Part shown: one piece after another, positions 44,698-58,149 of the stretch
How positions within the stretch are numbered: the first letter of the stretch is position 1
Layout: each line of letters opens with the position of its first letter
Source of the DNA: Dolomedes plantarius
Lineage: Eukaryota; Arthropoda; Arachnida; Araneae; Dolomedidae
NCBI GenBank assembly: GCA_907164885.2
Contig: OU015499.1
Location: 145,962,812 to 146,026,811 of the forward strand
Direction: 5' to 3'
Length of the DNA: 64,000 nt
Position numbers and translations under genes: made by a program
The notes under the pieces: generated by a model
The model's database searches: none
What the model was told of the DNA's origin: nothing
The model's input: only the letters and a program-made list of their open reading frames with translations

Positions 44698-46829
44698 ATT
44701 ATAGCTGAAACTTGTCAGCTTTTTACCCTTGGCGCAATATCCGCCCGCCAACACCTAATTTCCCAGTGGCAACCTATTTTCTTTCCGGAAGTTATAAAAA
44801 ACATTTCCAGCAATAGAATGTATAAAAATTACAAATGTGTGGAAAATGTATCAGATGAAGAATAAGATTTCGATTATAATTAATTTTAGCTTTAAATAAA
44901 AATTGCGTACTAATGACAAAACATAAATGCATGAAAACTATTCAAAATGAGTATGTTAAAACAAACGCAAAACTGTCGAAGCTTAAGTCTTAGGATGCTA
45001 AAATTTTGCATGGTGGTTACTACTAAGTCTTATGTGCCCACTAAAAAATATTTAAAAAAAATTACAAATTTTAAGGGTGTTAAAAGGGACTTAAACCCCT
45101 CCCCCTTTAAAATACATCCAATGTATCTCTTGAACAAAAGAGTCCAGGAAGTTGAAATTTTGTATGGATGTTCCCCTTCAGCCCTAGGTGCACAGCAATA
45201 AATCTTTTTTTAAAGTTCAAATTTTAAGGGGTTTATCCTCCCCCCAAAAAACCCCACTGTATCTCTGGAACCATAAGGCCTGGGAAGCTGAAATTTGGTT
45301 GGTTGGTTTTCCTTAATCCCTAGGTGCATACCAACAAATCTTTTTTTTTATAGTTCAAATTTTAAGGGGTTTCGCTAGCCCCCCCCCCAAAAAAAAAACC
45401 CCACTGTATCTCTGGAACCATACGGCCTGTGAAGCTGAAATTTGTTTGGTTGGTTTCCCTTAAGCCCTAGGTGCACAGCAATAATTTTTTCTCTAGTTCA
45501 AATTTTATGGGGTTTAGCCACCCCCCCAAAAAAAATAAAATAAATAAACCCACTGTATCTCTGGAACCATAAAGCCTGGAAAGCTTACAATTGATTGGTT
45601 GATTTCCCTTAAGCCCTAGCTGCACACCAAGCAATCTTTTTTTTTAAGTTCAAATTTTAAGGGATTTAGCCTCCCCCCCACCCAAAAAAAAGAAATAAAG
45701 GCATTGTATCTCTGGAACCATAAGGCCTTGGACGCTGAAATTTGGTTGGTTGGTTGGTTGGTTGGTTTCCCTTGAGCCCGAGGTGCATACAAATAAGGCC
45801 TAAGAAGTTGAAATTTTGCATGGCGGTTCCTCTTAGGCTCTACGTGCTGGCCAAGAAAGATGTTTAAAAAGCAACTTTTTAGGAGGTTGTAAAGTGGTTT
45901 TAAATCCCCAAAATAAAAATGAAATATCCAAAACTTGTATTACAATTCGGATCACTGTCGTTAAATTGTGCGATGAACTCCTTATGAGAAATGACCCCAC
46001 CTTACTGCTAAAGTTAATTTCAGTAAGGTGGGGTCTAGGCCTTATGGTTCCAGAGATACAATGGTTTTTTTTAGAGGGGGTTAAGCCCCTTTTAACCCCC
46101 TAAAAACTTGTATTTTTCAAAAAGATTTTTTAATGGGCACCAAGGGCTTAAGGGGAACCACGATGCGAAATTTCAGCTTCCTGGGTCCTATGGTTTCAGA
46201 GATACAATGGTTTTTTTTTTCAGAGGGTGAGGGGGTTAAGCCCGTTTTAACCCACTTAAAATTTGTACTTTTTAAATATATTTCTTAGTGGGCATGTTTG
46301 CTGTAACCATCATGCAAAATTTCAGCATCGTAAGACTTTTTTTTCAAAAGATTTGTGTTTTTAACTTACTCATTTTGAATATTTTTTGTGTATTTCTGTT
46401 TTGTCATCAATGTGCAGTTTTTAATTAGAGCTAAAATTATTTCGAATCAAAGTCCTCTTCTTTATCTCCCGCGTTTTCCACACATTTTTTTTTTAACATG
46501 CTATTGCTCGAAATGTTCTTTATAACATCTGGGCACTGAAATCTTTTATAAAACTTTGACGAAGAGCCCAACTTTTATAAAAGTTATCTTTCATCAAAGT
46601 TGAGGTATTACACTGTCAAATTTCTCGTCAAACTTGTTTTATAAAAGATCTTTGTCAAATAACTTTCATAACCTAAAAAAATAAAGAAAATCTTCAAAAC
46701 GAAACATAAAAGGAAGCGAAAAGCAATGAATGGCGAAAACAATACTATCAACAAAGATGGGGTGCATAATTGGTGCTTTATTGCCATTTTTTCGCCAAAC
46801 CTCAAAGTTTCAGCTATAATACGAAGTAC
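44698..46829. mobile_element. Foldback-like element, copy C
   Basis: This is the counterpart of 21480-23873 with the same inverted ends (GTACTTACGTATTATAGCTG; right end slightly changed to CTATAATACGAAGTAC). It is about 260 bp shorter because the central minisatellite has fewer units. Confidence 0.75.
45110..45800 (+). repeat. Minisatellite, five direct units
   Basis: The unit is the same as at 21890, with TGTATCTCTGGAACCATAAG and a terminal C-run/A-run. One unit carries an expanded run of GGTT. Two inverted units lie at about 46030-46250. Confidence 0.88.
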
Positions 46830-49800
46830 CGAATAGTGTAATAAAAAGAATATTTGATATAGCATTTATCAGGAGTAAATAAATAAAACAGCCTAATTAT
46901 TTGGAAAGTGTCCAAAATGTATCAATCAGTTGCAAAATGTGGGATAAAATATAACTTTTTATAAAATACATGGAAGGATAGCATCTAGAAAATTTTGCAG
47001 GAAAAAAATACATTTAAAATACAATAATTTTATTTTTATAATAAAATCTTAGATAATTATAAAATAAACATGTTTCCAATACATCAACATAGACATTAGA
47101 AAATACTAATGTTGTAAAAAGATAAATAAAGTACATAAAAGTTAAAATTTTGTAGCAAGATAATTTCAATATATATAAAAGAATGAAAAAGAAAATTATG
47201 ACAATAGTATTACAGGTGAATTTTTAGAAAAAAATTAAAATTTAGATTGTTTCCAAAGTATAAAAATCTATTTATAAAATTAAGATCAAAATTTTGGAAA
47301 GGGTACAAAATTAACTAAAAGCAAAAATTATGAATCTTATTTGAAAAAAATTAGAATTAGCTCGTTAACGTTTACAGTGTATTAAACCATTGAACTGAAT
47401 AATAAAATCATTTATTATATATATTGCAACCTAATTATACCAGAACATAAACAAAGGAACCACTTATATTATCACGAAATTTGAGGTTATAAAACATTTT
47501 CTCAACATTCACACATTTCCCAACATTCACACTTTTCCCAACATTCACACATTTGGTGTTTTATTTAATTTAATTCCATGCTTAAATTTCTAGGTGGTCT
47601 ATGTGACCTTTTTGCACATGATTAAAATATGATAAATTTTATAGCAAGGTGAGTGGTTTGTAGTAGGATAAAAGAAGAACCAGCTCATTTGTAGCATTTG
47701 TTTATTTCTGAAATAACAATGGTGCATAAGGATCATACAAAATGCCTTTGGCTACAATATTGGAGGTGAAGGATAAGACTAAACAGGACAACATGAGATA
47801 TGTGCATGTCAAAGCACCTTTCTAGACAATTCTTAAAGTTAATTATGACACAAACTGTTTGAAAACATGATATTTACATTACAAACCCTCTTTGAGCACA
47901 CTATTTGACTGTGTCATTTCGACACATCTCGGTAAAGAACTTTAAGGCCAAAAGTCAATTTTTGACTTTTGGCCCTAAAGTCAAAATTTTAACTTGATTT
48001 TTAAACATACAATATAATGTGTCATTCTGAAGTAACAATTCATCAGAAGCGGAAAACTTAATCTTTAAATTAGTACCTCATTTATCGATTTTTTTTTTAA
48101 ATATAAAGGGAGAAAAAGGATAAAAGAAGAAAAACTGTTTAGAAAAAATATATATGGTTTTTCCTATGCAAAAAGAATGATATACACATATGCAGATATC
48201 TGCTTATATATCTGTTATCAAGATATTCATTTATGAAATTACAGAACGATAATAAATGCAAAGGATATTTAAATTCAAAAATTCAGTGTGATTTATAATG
48301 GTTAAATAAAACAAAGCTAGCACGCACACCATCTAGGGGGAGGAAAATTTTTTTATAATGTTTATACTTCGATATTTAAACAATCAATAAAATACGTAAT
48401 TCTTAATTAGCAATTCACACAAAGTGGAGATCTCAATCTTAAAAATGGCACCTCATTTATCAATTTTGGTTAAGTATGAAGAGAAAAAACGATGAAACCA
48501 AAAAATACCTTTTAGAAATAATATATATAGATATTAAATTTGCTAAAACATCTAAAGCTTATTTAAGTTAACAAACCATCATTTATTTGCTCTAATTTTT
48601 GAAAAATTACAATGAAATTGAAAAAACTGTTAATTTCATGCAAAACTATTTAAATAAATTTTCATTATAAATGATGAACTGGCATCAAATTTAGTGAGTT
48701 TTTAATGCTTGGCACCATGAGAAGTTATCTGCAGTTTAGGCGTTGCTTTCTTGTATCATTCTTCTATCAGAGAACTTTTAATTTATGATTGCATTTGAAT
48801 TAATTTTTTATTTATTTATTTTAATGTTATTCGTTTCTGTTTAATATCAGTAGTCTAAATTCATTCAGTGTTAAAATTTTTGATGGCAAGATTTAATAAA
48901 TAATATTCTTGCTCATATTTCATTGCAAGAAAGATAACAGCAACAGCATTCTATGTAATACTCCTAAATATTCATCATTTTAGGTAAATCATTCATTATA
49001 TTATGCTTGTTTACAGTTTTAAATCAATGTAGTATTTCAAAGACGATAATTTAAAAGTAATACTTGATATTTAAAACTGAAATTCTTATTACAGGAAAAA
49101 TAAATTATTTAACTCTTCAAAATTGTACACAATCATTAATATACTCTGTATAAAAATGTTTAATTTTTTCTACACCATGCATGCTAGAGATTTCTTCACT
49201 AGAAAAGATTTAAGATTTAAAAAATTTGTATCAACTGATATTTTGATACCCTTGATATGATTTTTAAAAATTGTTATTGTAAAAATTATTGTTGGGTCAG
49301 AACTAGATTATCTATGCTTTCTTATCTGCATATTCTTTTTACGAAATTGAATATTTTGTACTGGCAAAATTTATAACTTCTTTCTTGCTGTGAATATCTC
49401 GGGTAATTTTTTGATATATTGGTCACTCCTTTCAAAAATGTCATATCTGAAAAAACAAGGTTTTTTAGGAGAGTGATTTTAAAGTTTAAAAGTACATTAA
49501 AATTTATTGAACGTAAATTTTTATTCTGCTCTCTAGCATCTAAATATTGAGCGGTGAGATATGATGACCTTATAGTTATATACTACTCTTTCAGGGCATT
49601 CTGAAAACAGGCATAGCAAAAAATCGTCGATTTTTGAGATATAACATTGTTGAAAGGAGTGAGCGTTATATAGTCTCTGTCCTTAAATACTGTGTTAGTC
49701 AAATTGATATTTGTAGTTTTAGGATTTATATATCCTACCCCCTCCTCCAATGGGTTAAAAATATTTAATGAATAGAAAGTAACTGCAGTAAAACTGTCAA

Positions 49801-49875
49801 AAATATAGTTTTAAAAATTCTCATGCTCGTTTTCTGAGTGCCCCCGAGAAATCTGTTGTTTAATTATACTGTGAT
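46830..49875. other. Long stretch without a recognised gene
   Basis: Counterpart of 23874-26719. It includes the coding-like piece MPLATILEVKDKTKQDNMRY near 47740-47820, and about 165 bp near 47290 that copy B lacks. Confidence 0.5.
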
Positions 49876-52800
49876 AGATTGTATGTGAAAGGAAATATAT
49901 GTCTAGATGGGAGAAAGTTAATAGAGGTGCTAAAGGAGTACATTAAACCATTTATAAAAGCTGGTAAGGTTTCATTTTGCAACAGGGAAATAGGCATAAA
50001 CATTCTGTTCAAGTTCTTTTGTGAAAACTGTTTTAAAAAAATTTCTGAATTGAAATCAATCATTTACCAGAAGATTTTTCTTTCCTTTACAGACATTTTC
50101 GTAGCTTTGCATTGCATGCAGTTTCTTATTCACTATCTATTTTATTACATATAGGTCTGTTTTAATCCTAATTTATAGGAATGTGCTAAATAAAAATTTG
50201 AAGATTTTATGGAAATTCATTATTTTAATATTTAAAAATTTGGAAATTTCTACATTAACTTAATATATATGAAAGTAACAGAGTAAAATAGTTAATTACT
50301 TTACACTGGAAAATTTGAATATCCTAGTTCTTTAGAAATTTTGGTCCTTCAAAATTCTAAACTACATAAAGGATAAACATTTACTGTGAAGCAAAAAAGA
50401 CAAAAATTAGGAAGATGGTCATATTTATTTTTTAAGTACATTCAGAAGAAAAGAAAAACTGAAATGTAGCTGGACTACATATTTTATTTGCAGGACAAAA
50501 TTATTTACAGAAAAATTTTGCTAGAATTTTTATCAGCAAAATAAATTGAAAATTGAGGAAATTTTAATGTCCTTGTTTCTACATACTCTATAGACAGTAT
50601 TACAAGGCTGTTGAGTTTCTTATGTAATATTTTGACGTCAGATATGCTTCAATTAATTTTTATCTAGAAAAGCTTCTTTTTTCAAATGCTGCCATTACAA
50701 GAATTGTTAAAAATATCCTTAAAGATATAAATGCATATCAAATGCCAGTAGCTGTCATTTCTATCAATAGTAGAATTTTTATATGGTCTCCGAAACAGTG
50801 GGTTTTAATATTTCCATTTCTTTGACCAACATGTAGCTATATACATCTTCTTTTTCTGTATACATCATTCTTTTTTATAGACCTCATTTGGTTATTATTC
50901 TGAATGATTTTTTTACTCCTGTCAAGGCAATTTTAGTATTTTTGCAGGTTTTTGATGCTTGTTCTATGGAATCATCTGGAATAAACTTGTCTAGATTTGT
51001 ACGGTATTTGTTAAAACAATGCACCTCAAACATTTCTTTTCAGTTACATATTCGTTCATCTACATACTTGCAATTAAATATCCTTTGTCATTTTTGCAAA
51101 TGTGTTTCCAAAAATTCAGGAGTGGCTTCTAAATAAGTCGCAAGCTTAGTGGCTCTGACTAAAAGTTCTTCGAAACCACAGTGGCTATATTTAGTCAGGC
51201 TTTCTAGAATGTTACTAAATGATCACAGTATTTCCTTTGAGACTTATTTTATATATATTTTTTTAACAAAGGGTTTGTACTAGTGCAGGGTCCTATTGCA
51301 TCTAATACATCCTAGTGGATTAAAGCGAGCCCTGCCTTTCATAATTTATTCTTTACATATTTTTTATCCTTTTATGCTCAGTATTCCTAATGTTGCCTTT
51401 TGATTATTCATATCATTTTAATTCTGTGGTGAACTGTGGTTAGTTTGGTTTCACAGACTCTATAATATTTTATGAAGAGAATCCCAAATTGTAGCCAAGA
51501 TATGTTGGTTTGATATAGACAGGTAAATTTACTCATGGCACAAAAATTGTGGATATTTTACATTTTTCTCATTCCATGTTATCTCATTAAATCATCATTA
51601 GCTAAGTCAAGCTTCAGTAGGTATTTAGCTTTATTAAACCCTTTATCTATTTATAGGGCTTTTTCAGAAACTTTCAAAATTTGCAAGCCTCTTGTGGCAA
51701 GAGTTTTTCTCTTGTGGATTTTCTATTTCAGCTTCTGGTTTTAACCGCTCTTAACTTCCTACAAGAATAAGCAACAACTTAAAAACTTTATGAACTTTAC
51801 TCCCAATTCTTTGTATTTTGAATACAATGATTTCTGATTCACCAAGTCTTTTGTTGAAAAATATGTCTGAAGTACAATATTTTTATTATTGTAGAGAGAT
51901 TTTGCTCCAAAATGCCAATTTTGGCATCTTTCTTCCTTCCATTCTTCAGTTTGTTCTGTAATGAAGCTATACACTGCAGGTGTGCAAGGTGCTTTATATA
52001 CATAGCAGTGAATACGTGGATGCAGGGAAAGCACCCAATTATTTGAAGTTTTACCAGGTTTTTTCCATTTAGATTTTTGTTAATAATATAATTCTCCTCT
52101 CGCTTCTCACTAATATGTGAGGATTATTTCTTTCTTTACTTCTGTAGAAATAAATATAGATGGCAGAAGGCTTCCAAGATTTAAATAAACCAAGGAGGAA
52201 AAAATAACTCAGCATTTGTCAGGAAATCAGATGATTCTGAATCATGTCCAGCACCTCATTGAAAATCTAACATGTCACTAGCATTGTATTTAAAAATGGT
52301 CAGAATGTGATATTCGTATTCATAGGCATATATGCAGTTGTCACAACTTAATGCAAATTTACGTAACCACAATCATGGTTTATTGTGGCATTTCCTTGCA
52401 CCTCATTTTACTACTTTGATATCCCCATATCTACTTTTAAGTGAGGATTTTGTTGAGGTACCTTAAATCAACTCTCAATTTTATAAAAATCTGTGAAAGA
52501 ATATATGATGTTTGTAAATAAAGTTAGTAAAATTGCTTTAAATTCTGTTATGAAATGCATGAATGACTGTACTGAAATATGTGCTGGCAAAGTTATAGAT
52601 GCCAAAGAGCCATCTCCTTCTCTGGTACCTGTTATTGATCTGGCCTGTGCTGAACTCATATAGTCACCTACAGTGAAGGCATATTATAATCAGCCTCTTG
52701 TACTCTGTAATCCAACCACAAATGTTATTGATTGTATCTCCCTACCTCAAGAAATGAATTGTTAAGTTTTAAAACTTCAAAATGCTCCTAATCCATTCCT

Positions 52801-52938
52801 ACACCTCAGATGCCCTGAGTTTTATGATTTTGTTTTCATTCTGATACAGCTCAGGAATCCATTATTTTAACCACCATGTACCAGACTGTAAATATTGTAT
52901 ACTCCTGTGAGATTTATTTAAAAGATTTTTCTGTATAA
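49876..52938 (+). pseudogene. Coding-like exon remnants of an unrecognised gene, copy C
   Basis: These are the same blocks as in copy B. At 49880-50075 there is GNICLDGRKLIEVLKEYIKP, then GINILFKFFCENCFKKISEL. At 50948-51250 there is VFDACSMESSGINLSRFVRY, then LNILCHFCKCVSKNSGVASK and a stop, then more coding-like sequence. At about 52485-52930 there is MMFVNKVSKIALNSVMKC, then SLVPVIDLACAELI and a stop. An extra stop occurs after QEMNC, absent in copy B. The shared stops imply an already dead ancestor, and copy C has decayed further. Confidence 0.35.
51535..51744 (+). CDS. Small hydrophobic reading frame of unknown meaning, copy C
   Basis: The frame reads MAQKLWIFYIFLIPCYLIKS and ends LLWIFYFSFWF. 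It differs from copy B in its last third through an indel. The shared signal-peptide-like start may be chance in AT-rich DNA. Confidence 0.2.
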   Translation: MAQKLWIFYIFLIPCYLIKSSLAKSSFSRYLALLNPLSIYRAFSETFKICKPLVARVFLLWIFYFSFWF

Positions 52939-55013
52939 TTTATTTTCGAAGTAATAATAACTCGTTTCTTAGACAATATCTTTTTGTTACATTTGCTAGA
53001 AATAAAGACAGTAAATGTTTTGCCAGTATCCATAACTGAGCTTATGTATACGAAATAAAGAAAATTTAATTTTTCTTATTCCTGTCAAGTGTATTAATTC
53101 TAAGGATTTGATTTATTATTGTATATAATATGTGTGAAATTTCCTTAATTTGGGAGGAGGAGGGGAAGGAAGACTAGTTTATGGGAAGTAATTTATAAAA
53201 AGATCATAACATGTTTATACATGTACTAAACAGTTTAAATTTCATCATGTAGGGAATATTATATGACTGTAAATTCTGTTTTTGACTTATTTATCCTTTA
53301 AAAAATTTGATTTCTGTGAGTATTACTGCTTTTTATACTATGGGAATATTTTTCTTTAATAACTGTTTTGTTAAATATGGTATCCAATTTTTGCAGTTTC
53401 TCAGAGTGCATACATTTATGACTGAAGAATTAAGTTTTTTATACTCTATCATGAAATATTATATAAATTGACAATTGCTTTTCTATCTCATCGTTTATGA
53501 AGATACCGGTGTGATTTTCTCTAACCAAAAAGTATTATAATAGGTATAGCTTAATCTTCATCTGATTTCTTGTAGCACAGAACTTTATTGTGTAGAGTAC
53601 TGACCAGGAGAATTCCAGTTTATGTGGATATCTCGAAATCATTTGACTTGGTTCTCAAAGTGAAAAGTGTTTTGAGATCACCTTATCCTGTAAGAACAAA
53701 AGGGTTTTCCAATATTCTCTGATTCATACAATCGTTTTATTTATTTTATTATCCAGTGTAAAGGGAACTCAAGGTAATCAATGTAATTCAAATTATTCTT
53801 AATTTATCAAATTTTATTTTTATAATTTTAACTCTGAACTTTTCTAGATGTATAGTAAAACTATTTTATTATTATCGCCAAAAAGTTTCAAGAATATTTA
53901 AAATATAAGTCTATTCACATTTTTGGTCCTAGTGTACATTTTTATAGCAATGTATATTTTTAGAAAAGAATTTTGCGTTATAATATTTTTTGAAAGTGAA
54001 AATAACTCGTTTGTTAGACAATATCTAGAAATAAATCTTTTATTTCTAGTGCATTTATTATGTAGTAGTCCTCTTTGTGCTTACATAGCTCACTGACTCC
54101 ATGTATGGAAATTAGAATCGGAAAAGTGTTTTCAGCACTAATCACTGAAAGAATGAAGACGACATTTCTGTACGAGAAAACCCCGTTCATAAACAAGCAC
54201 CCTCCATAATACAACATTCAAATTAAAATATGGAAAGAGCGTGGTGAAAATTTTCTGTCGCCACCAAACTACAATCCAAACAAATATGCCTAAAACAAAC
54301 CCATAAGCCACCTATTCTTTGTTATTTCCTGTAATAATTTTATAGATTTTATTTCATATATAAACTTTTTAATCTGATAGTATCCGAGCTTTTTCATCAG
54401 ATGTTCATTTCTGGCATTTTTCGGAGCATGAAACTAAATGATTGATAAAATTATTTTTAATTACAGATAAATAAAATGAATATAGAGGGAAAAATATTAA
54501 TATTTCTTATGCGTTATTGATCTTGCCGATATCCGTATTGTGGAGATCCCTACAAACCGAAATAATCAAATCTCTGCGCGTCCTTATGATCTACCTGGGC
54601 AAACAAAGAATGGCTAAGGAACCTCGTGCCCTAATTTCAATAAATTTCAAATTCTCAGTAGTTTAATTAATCCAGAACGTACTTTATAACATCTTAGTTT
54701 ATAGGTATCTCATTTCCTAGCACAAACTTTTATATGTTACTATTTATTTCATGTGAAAAATAAGGGAGAAAACCGTCATGGTACAGTGATAATATATCCC
54801 ATTGAAATTCCTTTCTCTTCTCTTTGCAGGTTCTCGGTACAGATTGTTAGGTGCGAAACTAAAATGTTTGTGCGGTTCAAAAATTTCGAAAGTCAACGTA
54901 TTGCTGGCAGTTACAGTTTTCTAATCGAGTGAAGGAACGTCGGCATGCCAGAAGAGCTAATTCGAGTATTTCCAACGTAAATAGACTTTTTCGCTGTACT
55001 CTTAACAGACCAA
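52939..55013. other. No gene seen; splice-acceptor-like site near its end
   Basis: Counterpart of 29963-32030. The tract TTCTCTTCTCTTTGCAG ends near 54829, just before the zinc-finger region, as in copy B. Confidence 0.45.
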
Positions 55014-56023
55014 CCTTTTACCAGCACTGTATGTAAGAAAAGATATTCTGTAGAGAGTAGTTTTACACACATCTCTGCTCCCACACTGGCAAGAAACATT
55101 TCGTATGTAAGAAAATGTGTTCTTCACAGGGTGAGTTAAAAAAACATTTTTGCACCCCCACGGGGGAGAAACCTTTTGCCTGCTCTGTATGTGGGAAAAC
55201 ATTTTCTAAAAATAGTGATGTAAAAAGACATCTCCGTTCCCACATGGGAGAGAAACCATTCGCATGCACTGTCTGTGAGCAAAGATTTTCTCGACAGGAT
55301 ATTTTAAATGGACATCTCCGTATCCACACCGGAAAGAAAACCTTTGCATGCACTGTATGTGAGAAAGAATGTATTTCACAGCATGCTTTAATTAGACATC
55401 TCCGCACTCACACGGGAGAGAAGCCTTTCGCCTGCTCTGTATGTGGGAAAACGTTTTCTGATGAGGGTAATTTGAAAAGACATCTCCGCACCCACACGGG
55501 AGAGCAACCTTTCGTCTGCTCTGTATGTGGGAAAACGTTTTCTGATGACAGTAATTTGAAAAAACATCTCCGCACCCACTCGGTAGAGAAAACTGTCGCA
55601 TGTACTGTATGTGAGAAAAGATTTTCTGAACAGGGTAGGTTAAAAAGACATCTCCGCATCCACACAGGAGAGAAACCTTTCGCATGCACTGTATGCGAGA
55701 AAAGATTTTCTCAGCAGTGTCATTTAATAGCACATGTTCGCACCCACTCGGGAGAGAAAACATTCGCATGCACTGTATGTGAGAAAAGATTTTCTGAACA
55801 GGGTAGTTTAAAGAGACATCTCCGCATCCACACAAGAGAGAAACCTTTCGCTTGTTCTGTATGTGAGAAAACATTTTCTCTACAGGGGGAGCTAAAAAGA
55901 CATCTCCGCACCCACTCGGGTGAGAAAACTTTCACATGCACTGTATGTGAGAAAAGATTTTCTGAACAGGGTAATTTAAATACGCATCTACGCATCCATA
56001 CAGGACAGAAACCTTTCGCTTGA
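55014..56023 (+). CDS. C2H2 zinc-finger protein, copy C (ten complete fingers)
   Basis: The ATG at 55115 opens a 302-residue frame. One degenerate finger (SSQGELKKHFCTP) precedes ten complete C2H2 fingers with TGEKPFA-type linkers. Contact-helix segments are KNSDVKR, RQDILNG, SQHALIR, DEGNLKR, DDSNLKK, EQGRLKR, QQCHLIA, EQGSLKR, LQGELKR and EQGNLNT. A finger upstream of the ATG (QPFTSTVCKKRYS) is cut off by a one-base deletion relative to copy B (AGTTTTACACAC versus AGTTTTAACACAC). The frame ends at the TGA shared with copy B, after GQKPFA. The long intact frame suggests selection, but no upstream exon, promoter or effector domain was found. Confidence 0.75.
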
Positions 56024-56334
56024 AGTGAATGTGAGAAAAGATTTTTTTGCGGGAGAATTCGACAAGGCATCTATCTGCAGAGGAAAGTCTTTTCTGCACG
56101 TCGTGTGAGGAAAGGTTTTCTGAACTCGATCATTTAAAAACACATTTTCGTACTTACACAGAAGAGAAATATTTTATCCTCTGTGAGAGAAAAGATTTTC
56201 TTTGCAGCGTGCATACGTGTCTCCGTATCCATACAATAGAGAAACCTTTCGATTGCACTATATGTGACAAAATAATTTTTGCAGAGGGTTCTTTAAAAAG
56301 AAATACCATTACATCTGCAGGTTATAAGAGATAG
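56024..56334 (+). pseudogene. Degenerate zinc fingers beyond the stop, copy C
   Basis: After the stop a frame from 56047 contains CTSCEERFSELDHLKTHFRT, then LCERKDFLCSVHTCLRIH and IEKPFDCTICDKIIFAEGSL. These are C2H2 fingers with lost cysteines or changed spacing. They match 32793-33075 in copy B but are better preserved here. Confidence 0.75.
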
Positions 56335-57120
56335 GATTATTGCTTGAGAACAGGTGAAAAACGCATCTTACCCATTCAGGGATGTAATCAATTACATCCG
56401 TTATGAAACGAGATTTTTTGGCGCAAAAAATATTTTTGTCCTACCGTGGTGAAAATGGAAATGAGAGTGAGGTTTGATGGTCTTTATTTAGAGGATATTG
56501 CACATTATATTTTTGAATTAATTTAGTGTTTTAAGACACTACTAAATTTTTAAAAATATTTGAATGCGACATCGGTCAGGAACTACGATCCCTGAGGGAT
56601 ACTTTACCCACCAAATGTTTAAAAAAATCTGTCATTATACCTGTTTATACTGCCGGAAAGGGTGTCAAGAAACTTCACTTATGAAATACTTTTTCTTTTT
56701 GCCTCATATTTAATTATAATTTTTAAGATTTAACTGTTTTGTTCTACATCTGTTGTGTTCTGAAAATGAGGAAATAGATATGAATAATGATATATAAATA
56801 AATATATTATGGCTTCATATTGAGTCTGCATTAATTTTTGCTTTTGTGTTCCTTTTATATTATTTAAATTAATTTAGCTTTTATTATTTTATATGAAGGG
56901 TTTTTTATATTGTGCATCAAAAGTAATATTTTATGTATGGAGCATCTAATTATACTTTTATATTCTCTTATATTATATATCGTCTCAGTTTTTTATGTGT
57001 CAATTATATAATTTTAATTTTGATCTCAGCTCTTGAAAAATGTTTAAAATTTATAAATTTCACTACGAGACTTAGTCTATCGAATAATGGACTCTTTACA
57101 GCGTCTTGCAAGATATTTAT
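56335..57120. other. No gene seen
   Basis: Non-coding AT-rich DNA, the counterpart of 33076-33907. Confidence 0.4.
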
Positions 57121-57630
57121 TCAGGAAATGTGATCATCTGCTCTCACTCTAAGAGCGGCACCGGTTGACGAAATGATACATTCATGAGAACTAGAAGAGG
57201 ATTTATTAATAGAACTTGCATCGCTGGGAGGGCTGGAGACAATGCGACGCTCGTCTCTTGTGAAGTATGAAAGTAAATATGCATAGCGACTATATTTACC
57301 TTCAGTGTCCCGATTGACGTAGTATTTCAACGTTAATTTGAAGTGCTGGTTAAAAGATAGTCCAGCATCCTTAATTCGAGCGATAACACCGCCAATGGAG
57401 CTAATGAAAATATGAACATCTTAGCAAATAGCATCACCTTCTGTGGCCAGGAATCGGAATCAAGCACTAGGTCTAAGTTATTGACAACATTGGGCGACGA
57501 GTTGTACGTTGAAGAGATCCTAGGCACGGTCTACAGATCGTGAAGAACGTTTGCTGCTGTTCTGGTGTTCATATTCATATTCATACTGGATTAGTCGGTA
57601 AATCCGGACGTAAACATGGTAGCTGTCATT
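57121..57630 (-). pseudogene. Minus-strand pseudogene of unrecognised protein, copy C
   Basis: It contains MTATMFTSGFTD, a stop, SSMNMNMNTRTAANVLHDL, a stop, VPRISSTYNSSPNVVNNLDL, SWPQKVMLFAK, then in another frame GGVIARIKDAGLSFNQHFKL and DTEGKYSRYAYLLSYFTRDE. It ends RADDHIS-stop. The breaks are shared with copy B, plus one additional stop. Confidence 0.45.
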
Positions 57631-58149
57631 TTGTTTATAAATTTTAGAAAAATATTGTCATTTTAGAAATTATAAAAGATTAATTTAAATAAAATTTACT
57701 CATTGATAACAATTTAATAAAAAGAACTTAATTAAAACACAATTCGTTGTCGAATCGTTAATTTAATATTGTTTATTCCGATTGCTTTTGAGTTGGTTTT
57801 TGATCACATAAGTTTTGTTGATCGTTAACTTAATGTCGGATTTCATAAGTGGATATGCTGGAATATATATTTTCTAGCATATATATTTTATATAGTTATA
57901 AAGAGCTCTGGAATATCTGCTGAAAATTATCGGCTTGAATTAATAGCATATGGGAACACCATGTAAGTTTTCTTCAAAGACTGAAATAATGACGATTTCT
58001 TCTTTAACATATCGGGTATTCTTCCGCTGACATGAATAATTTATGATATACTCTCGTAAACGTATTTGTGTTTGACTAAAAACACAGTAAAGATAGTTTA
58101 CAATTTGTTTCATGGAGGTATCCATATCCAAAGAGTAGAACTCTTAATA
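57631..58149. other. No gene seen
   Basis: Counterpart of 34411-35009. It lacks about 75 bp present in copy B at 34870-34945. Confidence 0.4.
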
